Shown here: in pieces, positions 1 to 9,900 of the stretch
Numbering within the stretch: the first letter of the stretch is position 1
Layout: each line of letters starts with the position of its first letter
Origin: Steromphala cineraria
Taxonomy: Eukaryota; Mollusca; Gastropoda; Trochida; Trochidae
Assembly: GCA_916613615.1 (NCBI GenBank)
Contig: OU744726.1
Location: forward strand, 56,932,987-56,996,986
Reading direction: 5' to 3'
DNA length: 64,000 nucleotides
The notes under the pieces: model-generated
The model's input: the letters and a program-made list of their open reading frames with translations, nothing else
Told to the model about the DNA's origin: nothing
The model's database searches: none
Position numbers and translations under genes: made by a program

Positions 1-299
1 TTTTCATTTAAAATGAACAATTAGACAAAGGTTATTTATTTTACAAGATTAAATTTGAGATGACATCGATGATTGTGTAATGGACATCCGGTGTAAACAG
101 TGACTCGTTTGACTTGTTGGGTTGGCAGATACCCCTCTCTTGGCCTCTAGTTTTTGACCTTGTCTATTAGGCGACCCCCTTCTTTGACCCCCCAATTTCT
201 GGTATAAAAAACTCGCCTTATAGACTGTAATATACGGTACTCACTTCATGTTGTTTGAGAGGCATTTTAGAAGTTGGAAGTATCAAGATGACAAGGAGT
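1..299 (+). other. Intron sequence left of the DIRS insertion
   Basis: No exon, RNA gene or repeat boundary is supported here. The stretch ends exactly where the DIRS-like element begins. Because CFAP54 exons run on the plus strand from 6967 and begin mid-protein, this is most simply the same CFAP54 intron that contains the element. That placement is an inference, since the upstream exon is outside the window. Confidence 0.4.
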
Positions 300-315
300 A
301 ATTATTGCGAAAATC

Positions 316-475
316 CTTACCTCTAAACCAACATTGACTTATTTCTCTCTTTTCGGAGAGATCGTACAGAGTGTGAAAAATAATTTTTTTTAGTGGTCTG
401 CGTGTTCCTCTTCCTGATTTACCTCCCTTGGGAATTATCTCCCTTGAATTTTCAAACTCAGCTGTCATTCTTTTC
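316..475 (+). repeat. DIRS left inverted terminal repeat
   Basis: This 160 bp repeat is matched in reverse complement at 6343-6502 with very few differences, mainly in an A/T-run near 380-390. The outer tip 300-315 (starting AATTATTGCG) is unlike the right tip and is instead matched in the internal complementary region. Confidence 0.92.
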
Positions 476-682
476 TCTGTACGCCGCGAGAACGGTCGTA
501 CTCTGTGTGAATTGATCTTCTTGTCACTCAAGTTTTGGATTGCTTCCTATTGGATACTCACTGTGTTTTTCCTTCGGATTACTGTGATTCTCTTGGATTA
601 TTGTGTTTCTGAACGGATTACCTGAGTTTTTTGGAAGTTTCTTCTTGGGTGAGAATTTTCTTAACGTGTTCTAAAATTCAAG

Positions 683-2566
683 ATGGCTGCTGTTCAAAAG
701 AAATGTGTTGAATGTCAACGTTATCTTTGTAAAGGCGACCCTCATTCACTGTGTTATGCCTGCTGTGATAAGACTTCTTGTAGTTTCACTAAACGATGTC
801 TCATGTGTAATCATCTTACTCTGGACGAATGGGAGATTATGCATAATAATAGATCCAAGCCCAAAACTCCTAAACGCAAGGCCACGGCTAAGTCTACCCC
901 TTCTTCTCTCAAGAAATCTAAGTTGCTTGTTGAGCCCACTCCGGATGCCAAGCCCTCCGAGTTAGAGCAAATCAAGGCCATGCTTGCCAAGCTTTCCTCA
1001 AGTATGTCCTCTATGCAGCAGCAGACAGCCAAGCGCTTCTCGGACTTGGAAGCCAGCCAGTCATCGAGCCGTATGCGGCCTGCCTCCCCGACCCGTGAGT
1101 CGGTGGAGCGGGCGGTCGACTCAGCTCATTTGCTTAGCCAAGGGGTCACGGGCCGAGGTCCCGTTGATTCACGAAGCGAGCATGAGCCCGGTAGCTTGAC
1201 CTCCCGTGACCCACTGCCGAATGCCACGGTGCCTAGCGGCACACGGGCTTCGCTTGGGACTCAGGGCAAGCAGGTGGATCCCGTTAAGCGGCCCGTTAGC
1301 ACGGGTAGCACGGGTCCTACCGCTCCGGCTGACGATGCTGGCTTACAGCCCCCTGCTCGGGTGGCCCGTGAGCCACAGGCAGATTACATCAGCATTCAGG
1401 ATCCGCCTATTATTCCCGTGCTACACGATGTCAAAGTGCAAGCTGGACTTTGTCACTCATCCACGGATACGGACTCCTTGGATTTCGGTGTTAGCGCCAA
1501 GGAGGGCCAACTTGTTATTCATCCCGATGAATCCTCTTTTCCTCTTATCCCTGAGTGGTCTTTTCCGGATAAATTGGAATACCTTCATCGACTGAAACCC
1601 TGCACAGTGCCTATTGTGTCAGAGGAGACGGCCTCTCCTAGGCCTGAGGAGTTAGGAGATTCGGGGACGCTTCCTCCCTCCAGACCTTCCAGACTTTCTT
1701 TGCCTCATTCTTCGGTGATCAAGACAGCTTGTAACAACATCAATGACAAGCTCTCTAATCAATCAGGACAAGTGGGAGTACCCAAGTTCAGAGCCAAGGC
1801 GGCTTACTTAGTCCACAACAGATTCGTGTCTCAGGATCCCCCCGTTTTGGACAAGGATTTTGCTAGGTTGAATCCTAAAGCCTCTTCTTCTAATTTTCCT
1901 TCCATTTCCAAGACAGATGGTAATGAAATCGAACGGAATACTAGAGCTTCCTTGGACATGTTGTCATACATGAACTGGTTTTGTGCGGGTATCAGAGAGA
2001 TGCTACCCCCCAAGTTTTCAACATATGAGGATGTGACCCCAGACACACTTCAGACCATGAGAGCCGATGACGTTGCCATGGCCCATGGTTTCCTGGATTC
2101 TATTTTTGTCGCCTCTCAGGATTTAGCCGCAGTCTCTACCAACACCATGGCGCGCTTTGTTCTGACTGAAAGACAACAACATATCTCAAAGATCCGGGAT
2201 GTGCCAGCGGATGTCAAAGATTCTCTTCTGTGCCAACCTATCCAAGCTCCGTCTTTGTTTAATGGAGAGTGTACTCGAGCTAGCGAGACTCAGGATTCCA
2301 TGACCTCCAAATCTCTCAATCTGAAATTGACTCAGGCTCTACTAGGCAGGGGCTCCTTCCAAGGACAGCGTCGCGGTAACCCTAACCCTCGACTTAACCC
2401 TCAGCCGAAACAGTCCTTTCCATCAACATCGTCTTCCTCGCAGTTCAGGGGCAACCACCGGGGCCGCAGGGACTTCCACCCCCCGCAGTCAAGGGAACAG
2501 CCAAGATCCTTCAGACAGGACCAGTCTAGGCCCTTTCGGGGATCTAAAGGAGGCTTTAAGCGATGA
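683..2566 (+). CDS. DIRS ORF1, gag-like protein
   Basis: An intact 627-codon ORF at the position of gag in DIRS elements. The N-terminal 45 residues are cysteine- and histidine-rich (pairs such as CVEC, CYACC and CLMC), suggesting a zinc-binding or nucleic-acid-binding knuckle. Residues about 55-75 are Lys/Pro-rich, about 90-120 is Ser/Gln-rich with coiled-coil character, and residues about 130-240 are low complexity. The middle (about 350-540) is a more ordered helical segment. The C-terminal 80 residues are very Arg/Gly/Gln/Ser-rich (RGG-like), as in many gag-type RNA-binding proteins. The ATG at 683 follows the left terminal repeat by about 200 bp. The stop overlaps the region where the RT frame opens. 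The function is inferred from position and composition; it was not matched to a named domain. Confidence 0.82.
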   Translation: MAAVQKKCVECQRYLCKGDPHSLCYACCDKTSCSFTKRCLMCNHLTLDEWEIMHNNRSKPKTPKRKATAKSTPSSLKKSKLLVEPTPDAKPSELEQIKAMLAKLSSSMSSMQQQTAKRFSDLEASQSSSRMRPASPTRESVERAVDSAHLLSQGVTGRGPVDSRSEHEPGSLTSRDPLPNATVPSGTRASLGTQGKQVDPVKRPVSTGSTGPTAPADDAGLQPPARVAREPQADYISIQDPPIIPVLHDVKVQAGLCHSSTDTDSLDFGVSAKEGQLVIHPDESSFPLIPEWSFPDKLEYLHRLKPCTVPIVSEETASPRPEELGDSGTLPPSRPSRLSLPHSSVIKTACNNINDKLSNQSGQVGVPKFRAKAAYLVHNRFVSQDPPVLDKDFARLNPKASSSNFPSISKTDGNEIERNTRASLDMLSYMNWFCAGIREMLPPKFSTYEDVTPDTLQTMRADDVAMAHGFLDSIFVASQDLAAVSTNTMARFVLTERQQHISKIRDVPADVKDSLLCQPIQAPSLFNGECTRASETQDSMTSKSLNLKLTQALLGRGSFQGQRRGNPNPRLNPQPKQSFPSTSSSSQFRGNHRGRRDFHPPQSREQPRSFRQDQSRPFRGSKGGFKR

Positions 2567-4601
2567 CTCCCACGCCACCTCAAGTCTTCAGCCTTTCCCC
2601 TTACGACCGCTTCCGTCCACGGACTTATCCTTACGGATTCCCTTTCCTCAGTCGATCTCCCACTCGCCCGTGGGGGGCCGCCTGGGGTCATACTTGAAGA
2701 ATTGGGAGACAGTAACCAGCGACCAATGGATTCTGTCAATAATATCATCGGGATACATCCTTCAGTGGGATTCACTTCCGCCAACTGCCGTCCATCCTCA
2801 AGGAAAGCGCTTTTTCCTCCAAGGCCAAAAGCTTCAAGCCGCGCTCACAGCCATCGAGCAGCTACTGGAAAAGGGCGCTATCACGGAGCTGGACCCCGCC
2901 GACGAATCTCCAGGCTTCTTCTCTCCCGTTTTCCTGGTTCCCAAGAAAGACACAACGGAGATGAGAATGATTATCGATCTCAAGGTGCTCAACAAGTCAT
3001 TCCTGTCCAGGCCTCCCAAGTTTACTATGGAGTCGCTCAAGAGCATACGCAAGCTGATACTCCCGCACTCCAAGTTCGCCAGCCTCGACTTGAGGGACGC
3101 TTACTTGCATGTTTCGATCCATCCAAAGTCACGGAAGTACCTACGGTTTGCGGTCAACGGACGCCGTTTTCAGTTTCAAGTGCTTCCCTTCGGCATCTCG
3201 GTAGCTCCTTGGCTGTTCACCAGAGTTACGGCGCCGGTGCTACAGGTTCTACATCTCCACTTGGTGTTCATCCACGGCTACTTGGACGACTTTCTGCTCC
3301 GCCATCAGGACCTAGTCACTCTGTACCACCACATAGACTTGGTCATACATGTCTTCTCACATCTAGGCTGGATCATACACCAGGACAAATCGGAGCTTAC
3401 GCCTACCAACCGCATCAAGTTCCTGGGAGCCATTTTGGACACGGAGTCAGCCATTATTGCCCCATCGGAATCCCGCTGGATTGCCATTCAGACTCTCATC
3501 CAGAAGTTGTTAGACCACAACAAACTATACTCTCTCAGGACATGGATGTCCTTAGTAGGATCCCTTACTTCCATCCAGTCCTTCACCACCAGAGGCCGCC
3601 TGAACCTTCGTTTCATTCAATCCTGGGTGAACAGTCACCGCTTACAACCCTTGGATTCCAAGATCGTCCCCACACCCATAGTTCGCAAGGAGCTCCAGTG
3701 GTGGACGTTACGAGTTCATGTTATGACCGGCTGCCCTTTCCTCCTTCCGCCTCCGTCACACCATCTACACGGATGCGTCGAACCAGGGCTGGGGCGCTCA
3801 CTGGCAACAGTTCACCCTGAGCGGCTCTTGGAACTTACCCGATTCCCAGCTTCACATAAACCTCTTGGAGTTGAAAGCAGTAGTCTTCGCTATCCACAGT
3901 TGGAAGTCTCAATTACAGCACTCGAGCATAATGATAGCCACGGACAACTCCACGGTGGTGGCGTATATAAACAAACTGGGAGGAACGAGATCTGCCCCGC
4001 TGATGCAACTTACCAGGGATCTCTACGCCCTCATAGATGCCTGGTCGATAACAATCCAAGCCAGACACATTCCGGGGAAACTGAACTTCCTAGCCGACTC
4101 TCTCTCCCGCCAGAAGCTAATCGTGTCCTCAGAATGGACGATCCACCCCCAGGTTTTGGATCTTATCACGGACAGATGGGAGAGACCTCAGATAGATTTG
4201 TTCGCCACAGCACTCAACTACAGGCTTCCGACTTACGTGAGTCCGGTCCCGGATCCTCAGGCAGTAGCGGTGGATGCCCTTGGGAGAACCTGGTGGCCTA
4301 CGCCTTCCCCCCTTTCAAGCTCATACCAGAAGTCCTCAACAAAGTCAGCCAGCACAATTGCATAGTATACCTGATAGCCCCGGCGTGGCCCAAGAGAGCC
4401 TGGTTTCCATCTCTACTCAATCTCCTTCTAGAGCAGCCGCTCCAACTTCCTCTATGGTGGAACCTCCTCCAACAACCAAGGTGGCAACCGGAGAACGTGA
4501 ATCTCCAAGCCTTCAATCTTCACGTTTGGAGAATATCCAGAGAGTATGCAGGAACGAGGCTATGCACAAGACACTTCTCACGCTATTTCCCGATCCATTA
4601 G
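2567..4601 (+). pseudogene. DIRS ORF2: reverse transcriptase, RNase H and methyltransferase-like region, frameshifted
   Basis: Frame 3 (codons starting at positions divisible by 3) is open from the ORF1 stop. It shows a reverse transcriptase with motif A (SLDLRDAYLHVSIH near 3085-3125), motif B (QVLPFGISVAPW near 3175-3215) and the catalytic YLDD (near 3282). Near 3725-3762 the coding signal moves by one base into frame 1, where RNase H is read: YTDASNQGWGAHW from 3766, LELKAVVFA, TDNSTVVAYINK and HIPGKLNFLADSLSR. Near 4280 it returns to frame 3, giving YAFPPFKLIPEVL and a following helical block. In DIRS elements this distal part is annotated as a Dam-like methyltransferase region. The two opposite one-base shifts bracket RNase H. 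They are most simply loss-of-function indels, although sequencing error is possible. Confidence 0.85.
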
Positions 4602-5589
4602 ACCTAGTACCTCAGCACTCTACGATCACAAGTGGATCAAGTTCCAGCAGTGGAGAGGAGATAGAGGACTAGCTAATCTGCCGTTATCCACCCCTATGAT
4701 TGCAGACTTTCTTAACCACTTACGACAAGATCGCAACTTAAAAGCTGGTACCATCTAAGGCTATAGATCTGCTATTGCGTCAGTTTCAGAGCTGGAAGGC
4801 TTGTCTATCGGATCGGACATAACCCTCACAAGACTATTAAAATCCTTTAAACTGCAAGACATCAAATCTCCTAATACCTTCCCCAAATGGGACCTGCTTC
4901 TAGTACTGCAATCCTTACAACAAGCTCCTTACGAACCGTTGCATGCTTCATCTCTCAAGTTTTTGGCCTGGAAAACCGCATTTTTGATCGCCTTCGCCTC
5001 TGCTGCCAGAATCTCAGAACTACATGCGATAGATGTTTCCTCCATTGACTTTGCCCACAGATACACCGCTGTGTCTTTTAGAGCCTTACCTGAGTTCCTC
5101 CCCAAGAACCAATCTACGGCTTCAGGGCCCTTAGGCGCCAGGGTTTACTCCTTCCCGGCCCTTCCAGTTCCCGCAGACGCCAGGGATAAAGCGTGCCTTC
5201 TCTGTCCAATTCGAGTTCTACGATGGTACCTGGACAGAACTCACTCTATCAGAAAGGGTAGAAGACGTCTTTTTATTCCCTGCAAGCCAGCGCTTTCTTC
5301 AGAGATATCCAAAAATACGATCGCATCTTGGCTCCGTAAGACCATCGCCTTAGCTTACTCCACTACGGACCAGGAATCGACCAACGCCAAGTTCTCTCCT
5401 CACGAGATCCGGGCGCTATCTACTTCATTAGCGGCCTGGAAGTCTGTTTCCATCGACCAGATTGTGGCCTCCTGCCAGTGGAAGTCCTCCAACTCCTTCA
5501 CCAGGGCTTATCTCAGAGATCTATCCGCCTCGTTGGATGGACTTTCTTCTCTGGGTCCGTTGGTGGCGGCTCAACACTTATCTGCCTGA
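4546..5589 (+). pseudogene. DIRS tyrosine recombinase with an in-frame stop
   Basis: One frame (frame 1) from 4546 to 5589, about 347 codons, is interrupted by a TAA at 4756-4758. Homology-like sequence continues in the same frame on both sides of the stop. The N-terminal part resembles a core-binding SAM-like domain (YDHKWIKFQQW). The catalytic part keeps the expected residues: Arg in ASAARISEL (near 5005), the H-x-x-R motif in PHEIRALS (near 5398), and the tyrosine in FTRAYLRD (near 5505). The start overlaps the end of the RT frame, as in other DIRS elements. In such elements the enzyme would join the circular cDNA to the target without a target duplication. The stop makes this copy unlikely to encode a full enzyme. 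Confidence 0.88.
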
Positions 5590-6201
5590 CCCCCTCCCGA
5601 GGAGGAGAAAGGGGGGGGGGGGGGGGACGCTTCCTGAGGGTGCGTGGTCCTAGTTCCCGACCTATCAACGTAGATGGTGGACTTCAACCACTTCCTAAGG
5701 TGGGCATAATTCCCTGAAACTTGTCTTGCACATTACTAAGGGATTGGAAGTATTAATATAGTGTTTATTCTTCGTTGTGGTGGCGAGTGACGTGGTATAA
5801 TCACTCTTTGGGAAGAACTAAACCTGTTAAGTTAAATATTAATCCTCCTCATCACCTCCCTTCCCGTAACCATGTTCGGAGTGGAGAGTACAGGTTCTGG
5901 AAATTACGTTTTTTCGGTATTAATTCCCGTTTTACGGGCTATTTTATAGGGAAAAAACGATCTTTTATTCCTTCCTTTTATCATAATTTGGTCTGCTTAG
6001 TCTCCTTTTCCGCCTAGATCGGTAATATTTACCGTTATTCGGAGGAATTTGGACAAAGATTTAAGAATTTACCGTTATTCCTATAAATTATCATCCCTTA
6101 TTCACCTAAATAAAAGCGAAATTCTCGCTAGGATGGGATCAATTGATTAATTAAATACCATTTTAAGAGGTATGGATACCCTCTTCCTTACGTGGTATTC
6201 T
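5590..6201 (+). other. DIRS 3' non-coding region with a G16 tract
   Basis: Between the recombinase stop and the internal complementary region there is no convincing ORF. A run of 16 G residues at 5611-5626 is a likely polymerase-slippage site and a possible G-quadruplex component. The rest is AT-rich and unremarkable. Confidence 0.6.
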
Positions 6202-6296
6202 GTCAATGTTGGTTTAGAGGTAAGGATTTTCGCAATAATTATGAAACAATCACAATTATTGTTAGTAATTATAAGAAAACTTACCTCTAAACCAAC
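6202..6296 (+). repeat. DIRS internal complementary region
   Basis: Positions 6202-6240 are the reverse complement of the left end of the element (300-338). Positions 6241-6296 are the reverse complement of the right end (about 6486-6541). The two halves meet exactly at 6240/6241, which defines the element termini to the base. The halves also carry inverted copies of TTGGTTTAGAGGTAAG, so the region can fold on itself. Confidence 0.92.
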
Positions 6297-6342
6297 GAAT
6301 TACTCCCTCCCTTCCTCCCCGTTATCCATCTCTCTGTTCATC

Positions 6343-6502
6343 GAAAAGAATGACAGCTGAGTTTGAAAATTCAAGGGAGATAATTCCCAAGGGAGGTAAA
6401 TCAGGAAGAGGAACACGCAGACCACTAAAAAAATTTATTTTTCACACTCTGTACGATCTCTCCGAAAAGAGAGAAATAAGTCAATGTTGGTTTAGAGGTA
6501 AG
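6343..6502 (-). repeat. DIRS right inverted terminal repeat
   Basis: Reverse complement of 316-475 over its whole 160 bp length. The outer tip 6503-6541 is unlike the left tip and is represented in the internal complementary region. Confidence 0.92.
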
Positions 6503-6541
6503 TTTTCTTATAATTACTAACAATAATTGTGATTGTTTCAT

Positions 6542-6966
6542 TTTATGGATTATCAACTTCCTTATTGTAGAATGTGGCGATGTTTCGGCATGGATTCTTA
6601 TACCATTATCATTGTGTAAAAGTGCCATAGCATGTTAGAACAAGATCTTCCATGTGGGAAACTAAACTTGTCATACTAATTAGGAATTACCATCAGCCAC
6701 TAGATGGCAAGAACATTTTAGCCATGGCAGCAGAAAAGTCTAAGATAACACAGAGTTTTGTGGTTTGACTTACAAAGGCGGTCACATTTTTCATTATTTT
6801 AAAGTGTAGATTCAAATAATGAAATGAGCCTTGTGGTTATAATTACTTTTCAAAGTCTACTGAAACGGGACAACTTTTGGTAATCCTTATTCTTACTGAG
6901 GAAACTGAAACCTTCCAACTCCATGACAATAGTGCTAATAATCTGTGTGTTCTGCCTCTTCTGTAG
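6542..6966 (+). other. CFAP54 intron, right of the DIRS element
   Basis: AT-rich non-coding sequence running up to a clear 3' splice site (pyrimidine-rich, ending CTGTAG at 6961-6966). No feature is seen in it. Confidence 0.6.
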
Positions 6967-9900
6967 TGGATGTTTCTGCTGGATGCAGTCCATCAAGTGC
7001 TGTGCTGGTGTGGTATCAGCAGTGTCGACCCTGCTCTCACTGCAGAGGTGGTTCTCAGGCTTGCTATGATCTACGAGAGCAGTGCCAATCTCGACTCTCT
7101 CGATGGTAAGTATTTATACCTTGACTATAACAGAATTAAGCATAGGTTTTCAAGACAAAATTTGTAACTTCAAGGACTTGCATCTGGAGAATTTCCTGCA
7201 CAAAAATGTTATTGTATTAGTGTTAGAATTTGAAAGTAAAGATATCTTTTGAAAATGTAAGCTTTGTTCATCATTTAACTTACAACGGTCGTTGGGTGAA
7301 GTTTGGAATCCATGTTCTATGTTGTAAATATACTCATGTTATTCTTGTGCATGTGTGACATATATAGAGGACATTAACAAGCATGCAATGTTAATATTCC
7401 CTTGTATATAACCAACCATAACTGTAACATATGACTGTAATACCTCGTGCAACTGAACAGGCAGAAATAGTACCGTAATTGAATTAGTGGTAGTAAAATC
7501 TTGAAATTGCATATCTTCCCACATAAGGACGGTCACAAAGGTATAGTCGCATTGATCGAGGAACAACACAGGGTACAGAAGCGTTGGGTGAAACAGATCG
7601 CAGCTACCAGACACCTCGGGGTAGGTGTTGAGGTGTTGAGAGGACACCTAGTGTGCTAACACCTCCCACTGTCTGCTCAACCCTTTGTGTGGTCACATCA
7701 CATCCTGCCGCCCATCACATCATCAGGGTTGACTTAGAGCTGGGAGTTAGTTAGGTCTTCACAGTTCACTTGTGTTCAGTCTTTCAGACTTCTGTTCCTT
7801 CAGTACTAACATACTGGTGTTTAGTTGTGTGTGGTTTCATTTGTGCTCATCTACCAATCAGCTTTAATTGATTTCTTTGGAATAAAAGTAACACAAAATT
7901 GATTAACATGCTAAAAAGGTGAATTAGGATAATGTTACTATGTTAATGTAAATGCATTTTAATTTCAAAGGTAAAGTTAGTGATTTTCATTAAAATGATA
8001 AACTGTAATCTAGCTTATGATAATAGTATATATTTTATTAGTGTCTATAGTCATTCTATCTGTAAATATCAATGAAGACCTATCTTGTGTGTTTTTACTC
8101 TGTTTGCACTGTTTGTTTGTGTAACTAATTTAGCTCTTCTTCATTGTTCTGTTATTGTGATACAGCTGTTTCTTCATCACACATGTTGCTGTATGATTTG
8201 TATCAGATCAGCTTCATATCCTTCAACACATGCATTTCTTTTTAAAGCCATAATAACTGAATAAATTTATTTAAAATACTGACCCAAAATCAGTGTTTGA
8301 AACATGTTTTTGTCCCTACAAGAAAGCAGTGCTAGTGGTTAAAAAATCAACCAGCCCTCATAAACTGATAACATAATCTTAAAGTAATGTTTGTTTTTAT
8401 TTCAATATTAATATTCTAAAAATGCACTGATTACTCAACTCAACACTTTTATATTACACCACAGTTTCTAATTCAGCAGCTAATGTCATAAGAAAAAGAG
8501 CCATAATGATTATGATTTGTCTAAGAGGAAGCCTTTTCTACAGACCCAAGGTCAGGAATGAAGGACTCCAAGACTACCCTGACTGATCTGGGCACTGCAC
8601 AGGAGACAACGCTGAGCGGGCAGCAGTACTTGAGTCGGGCGTCCATGTTGTCCTCGTCTGCCAACATCACCACCAGAGGGCAGCTGCTGCAGGCCCGGGA
8701 TATCCTGGAACTTGGTCTTGCTAATGTCTCCTTTGCTCGACAGGCAGTGGCTCTCAGTGACGGCAAGGCTATAGCTGATGTCAGCTTCGTCAAGGTCAGT
8801 TGAGTACCATCATGGTATTTGTTATGTTATTTCAAAGTTCATTCTGTTTTAGGTTCTTGTTTTTTTTCTTTTTTGATTTGTAGATTTTTCTGTTCTGAAT
8901 TGCTTTTCCGTTTCATTCTTTATCTTTAATTGTAAATTTCTTTGAAATTAAAACATAGAACCAACAACAGTGTAAAATAAACAAGTTAATTGTTTGGCAG
9001 AGTAGTAAGTCATAGACAAGTTAATTCGAAACCGAAATAAATTACAAGTTGAAGTTTTGGTAAATGTGATGTAATAAGCTCAGAACATTTAATAGTTGAA
9101 AAGTATCACGTAAGGTTATACAATAAAAAAATCGTTACGGTAATTGAATTTTGGATATAATATAGTGGATTAAAATTAAGAAAGTGAAATATAAGGTTAC
9201 ATAAGCCCTAACTTACTACGGCTAAACTAAGGACTGCACATGTCAATTCTACTTAGGAAACTAGTAACTAAACAGTACTAAGAAACAAAGGAATAACACA
9301 AATTTGTCAGTAAATACAAGGCAAATTAACGTGTGATCTAAAAGGGATGGGAGGGCGGGGAAAAGACGTGTTGTTAGAGCGGACGCTACTAAAACAATGA
9401 GCGCTAATCCTCCGCGGGAGTAATAGGATATTGGAGGGGTAGAAGAGGGGGGGTACATTAAGAGAAGGATCTCGTTACAGTTCTGGTGATGTGGCGAGCA
9501 ATCGAGAGTTGGTGGGACGTACATGGCAGACAGAAGGAATATTATCGGCCGCGCAGGAGATTTCTTTACACGTTAATTTGCCTTCTAATATAAAACATTA
9601 CAAGAGACAATAAATATACAGTGGTTAAGTTTCAATTATCAATTTTCCTAAATCGAAAATTATGAAATTAATTTTGTAGATTTAGATTTTATTTTCTATT
9701 TTTCCTTTGACAATTTCTGTTGTAGTCATAATGTTTGCATGAATGAGTGTACTGTTCTACCAAACTGTAAGAGTTACACTTTATGCCAGTAAGTCTGTTT
9801 TTTGCTGTGTATGGTAACTAGTGTTGTGTTTCCAGAGTGTATTGAATGCAGTTGACGCCAGGGTAAGTGAGGATGGAACACATCCTGAGTTGTTTGCGGT

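Larger units (their letters stand above)
300..6541 (+). mobile_element. DIRS1-like tyrosine-recombinase retrotransposon, nearly full length
   Basis: A 6.24 kb element with the classic DIRS1 layout. Inverted terminal repeats of 160 bp (316-475 and 6343-6502) carry unlike outer tips (300-315 and 6503-6541). An internal complementary region at 6202-6296 is the reverse complement of the left tip joined to the right tip, as expected if it templates circular-junction formation. Between them lie a gag-like ORF (683-2566), an RT/RNase H/methyltransferase-like region (about 2567-4601) and a tyrosine recombinase (4546-5589). As usual for elements integrated by a tyrosine recombinase, no target-site duplication is visible; only a single shared T (299 and 6541) marks the junctions. 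Two reading-frame shifts around RNase H and one in-frame stop in the recombinase indicate that this copy is inactive. It lies in the same orientation as the host gene. Confidence 0.93.

Noticed and set aside
2702..3820. 372-codon plus-strand ORF overlapping the RT region
   Set aside because: It is the shadow frame of the RT ORF; the RT motifs, including YLDD, are in the other frame.
7339..7647. 102-codon minus-strand ORF in the CFAP54 intron
   Set aside because: No family features, wrong strand for the host gene and no promoter or splice support.
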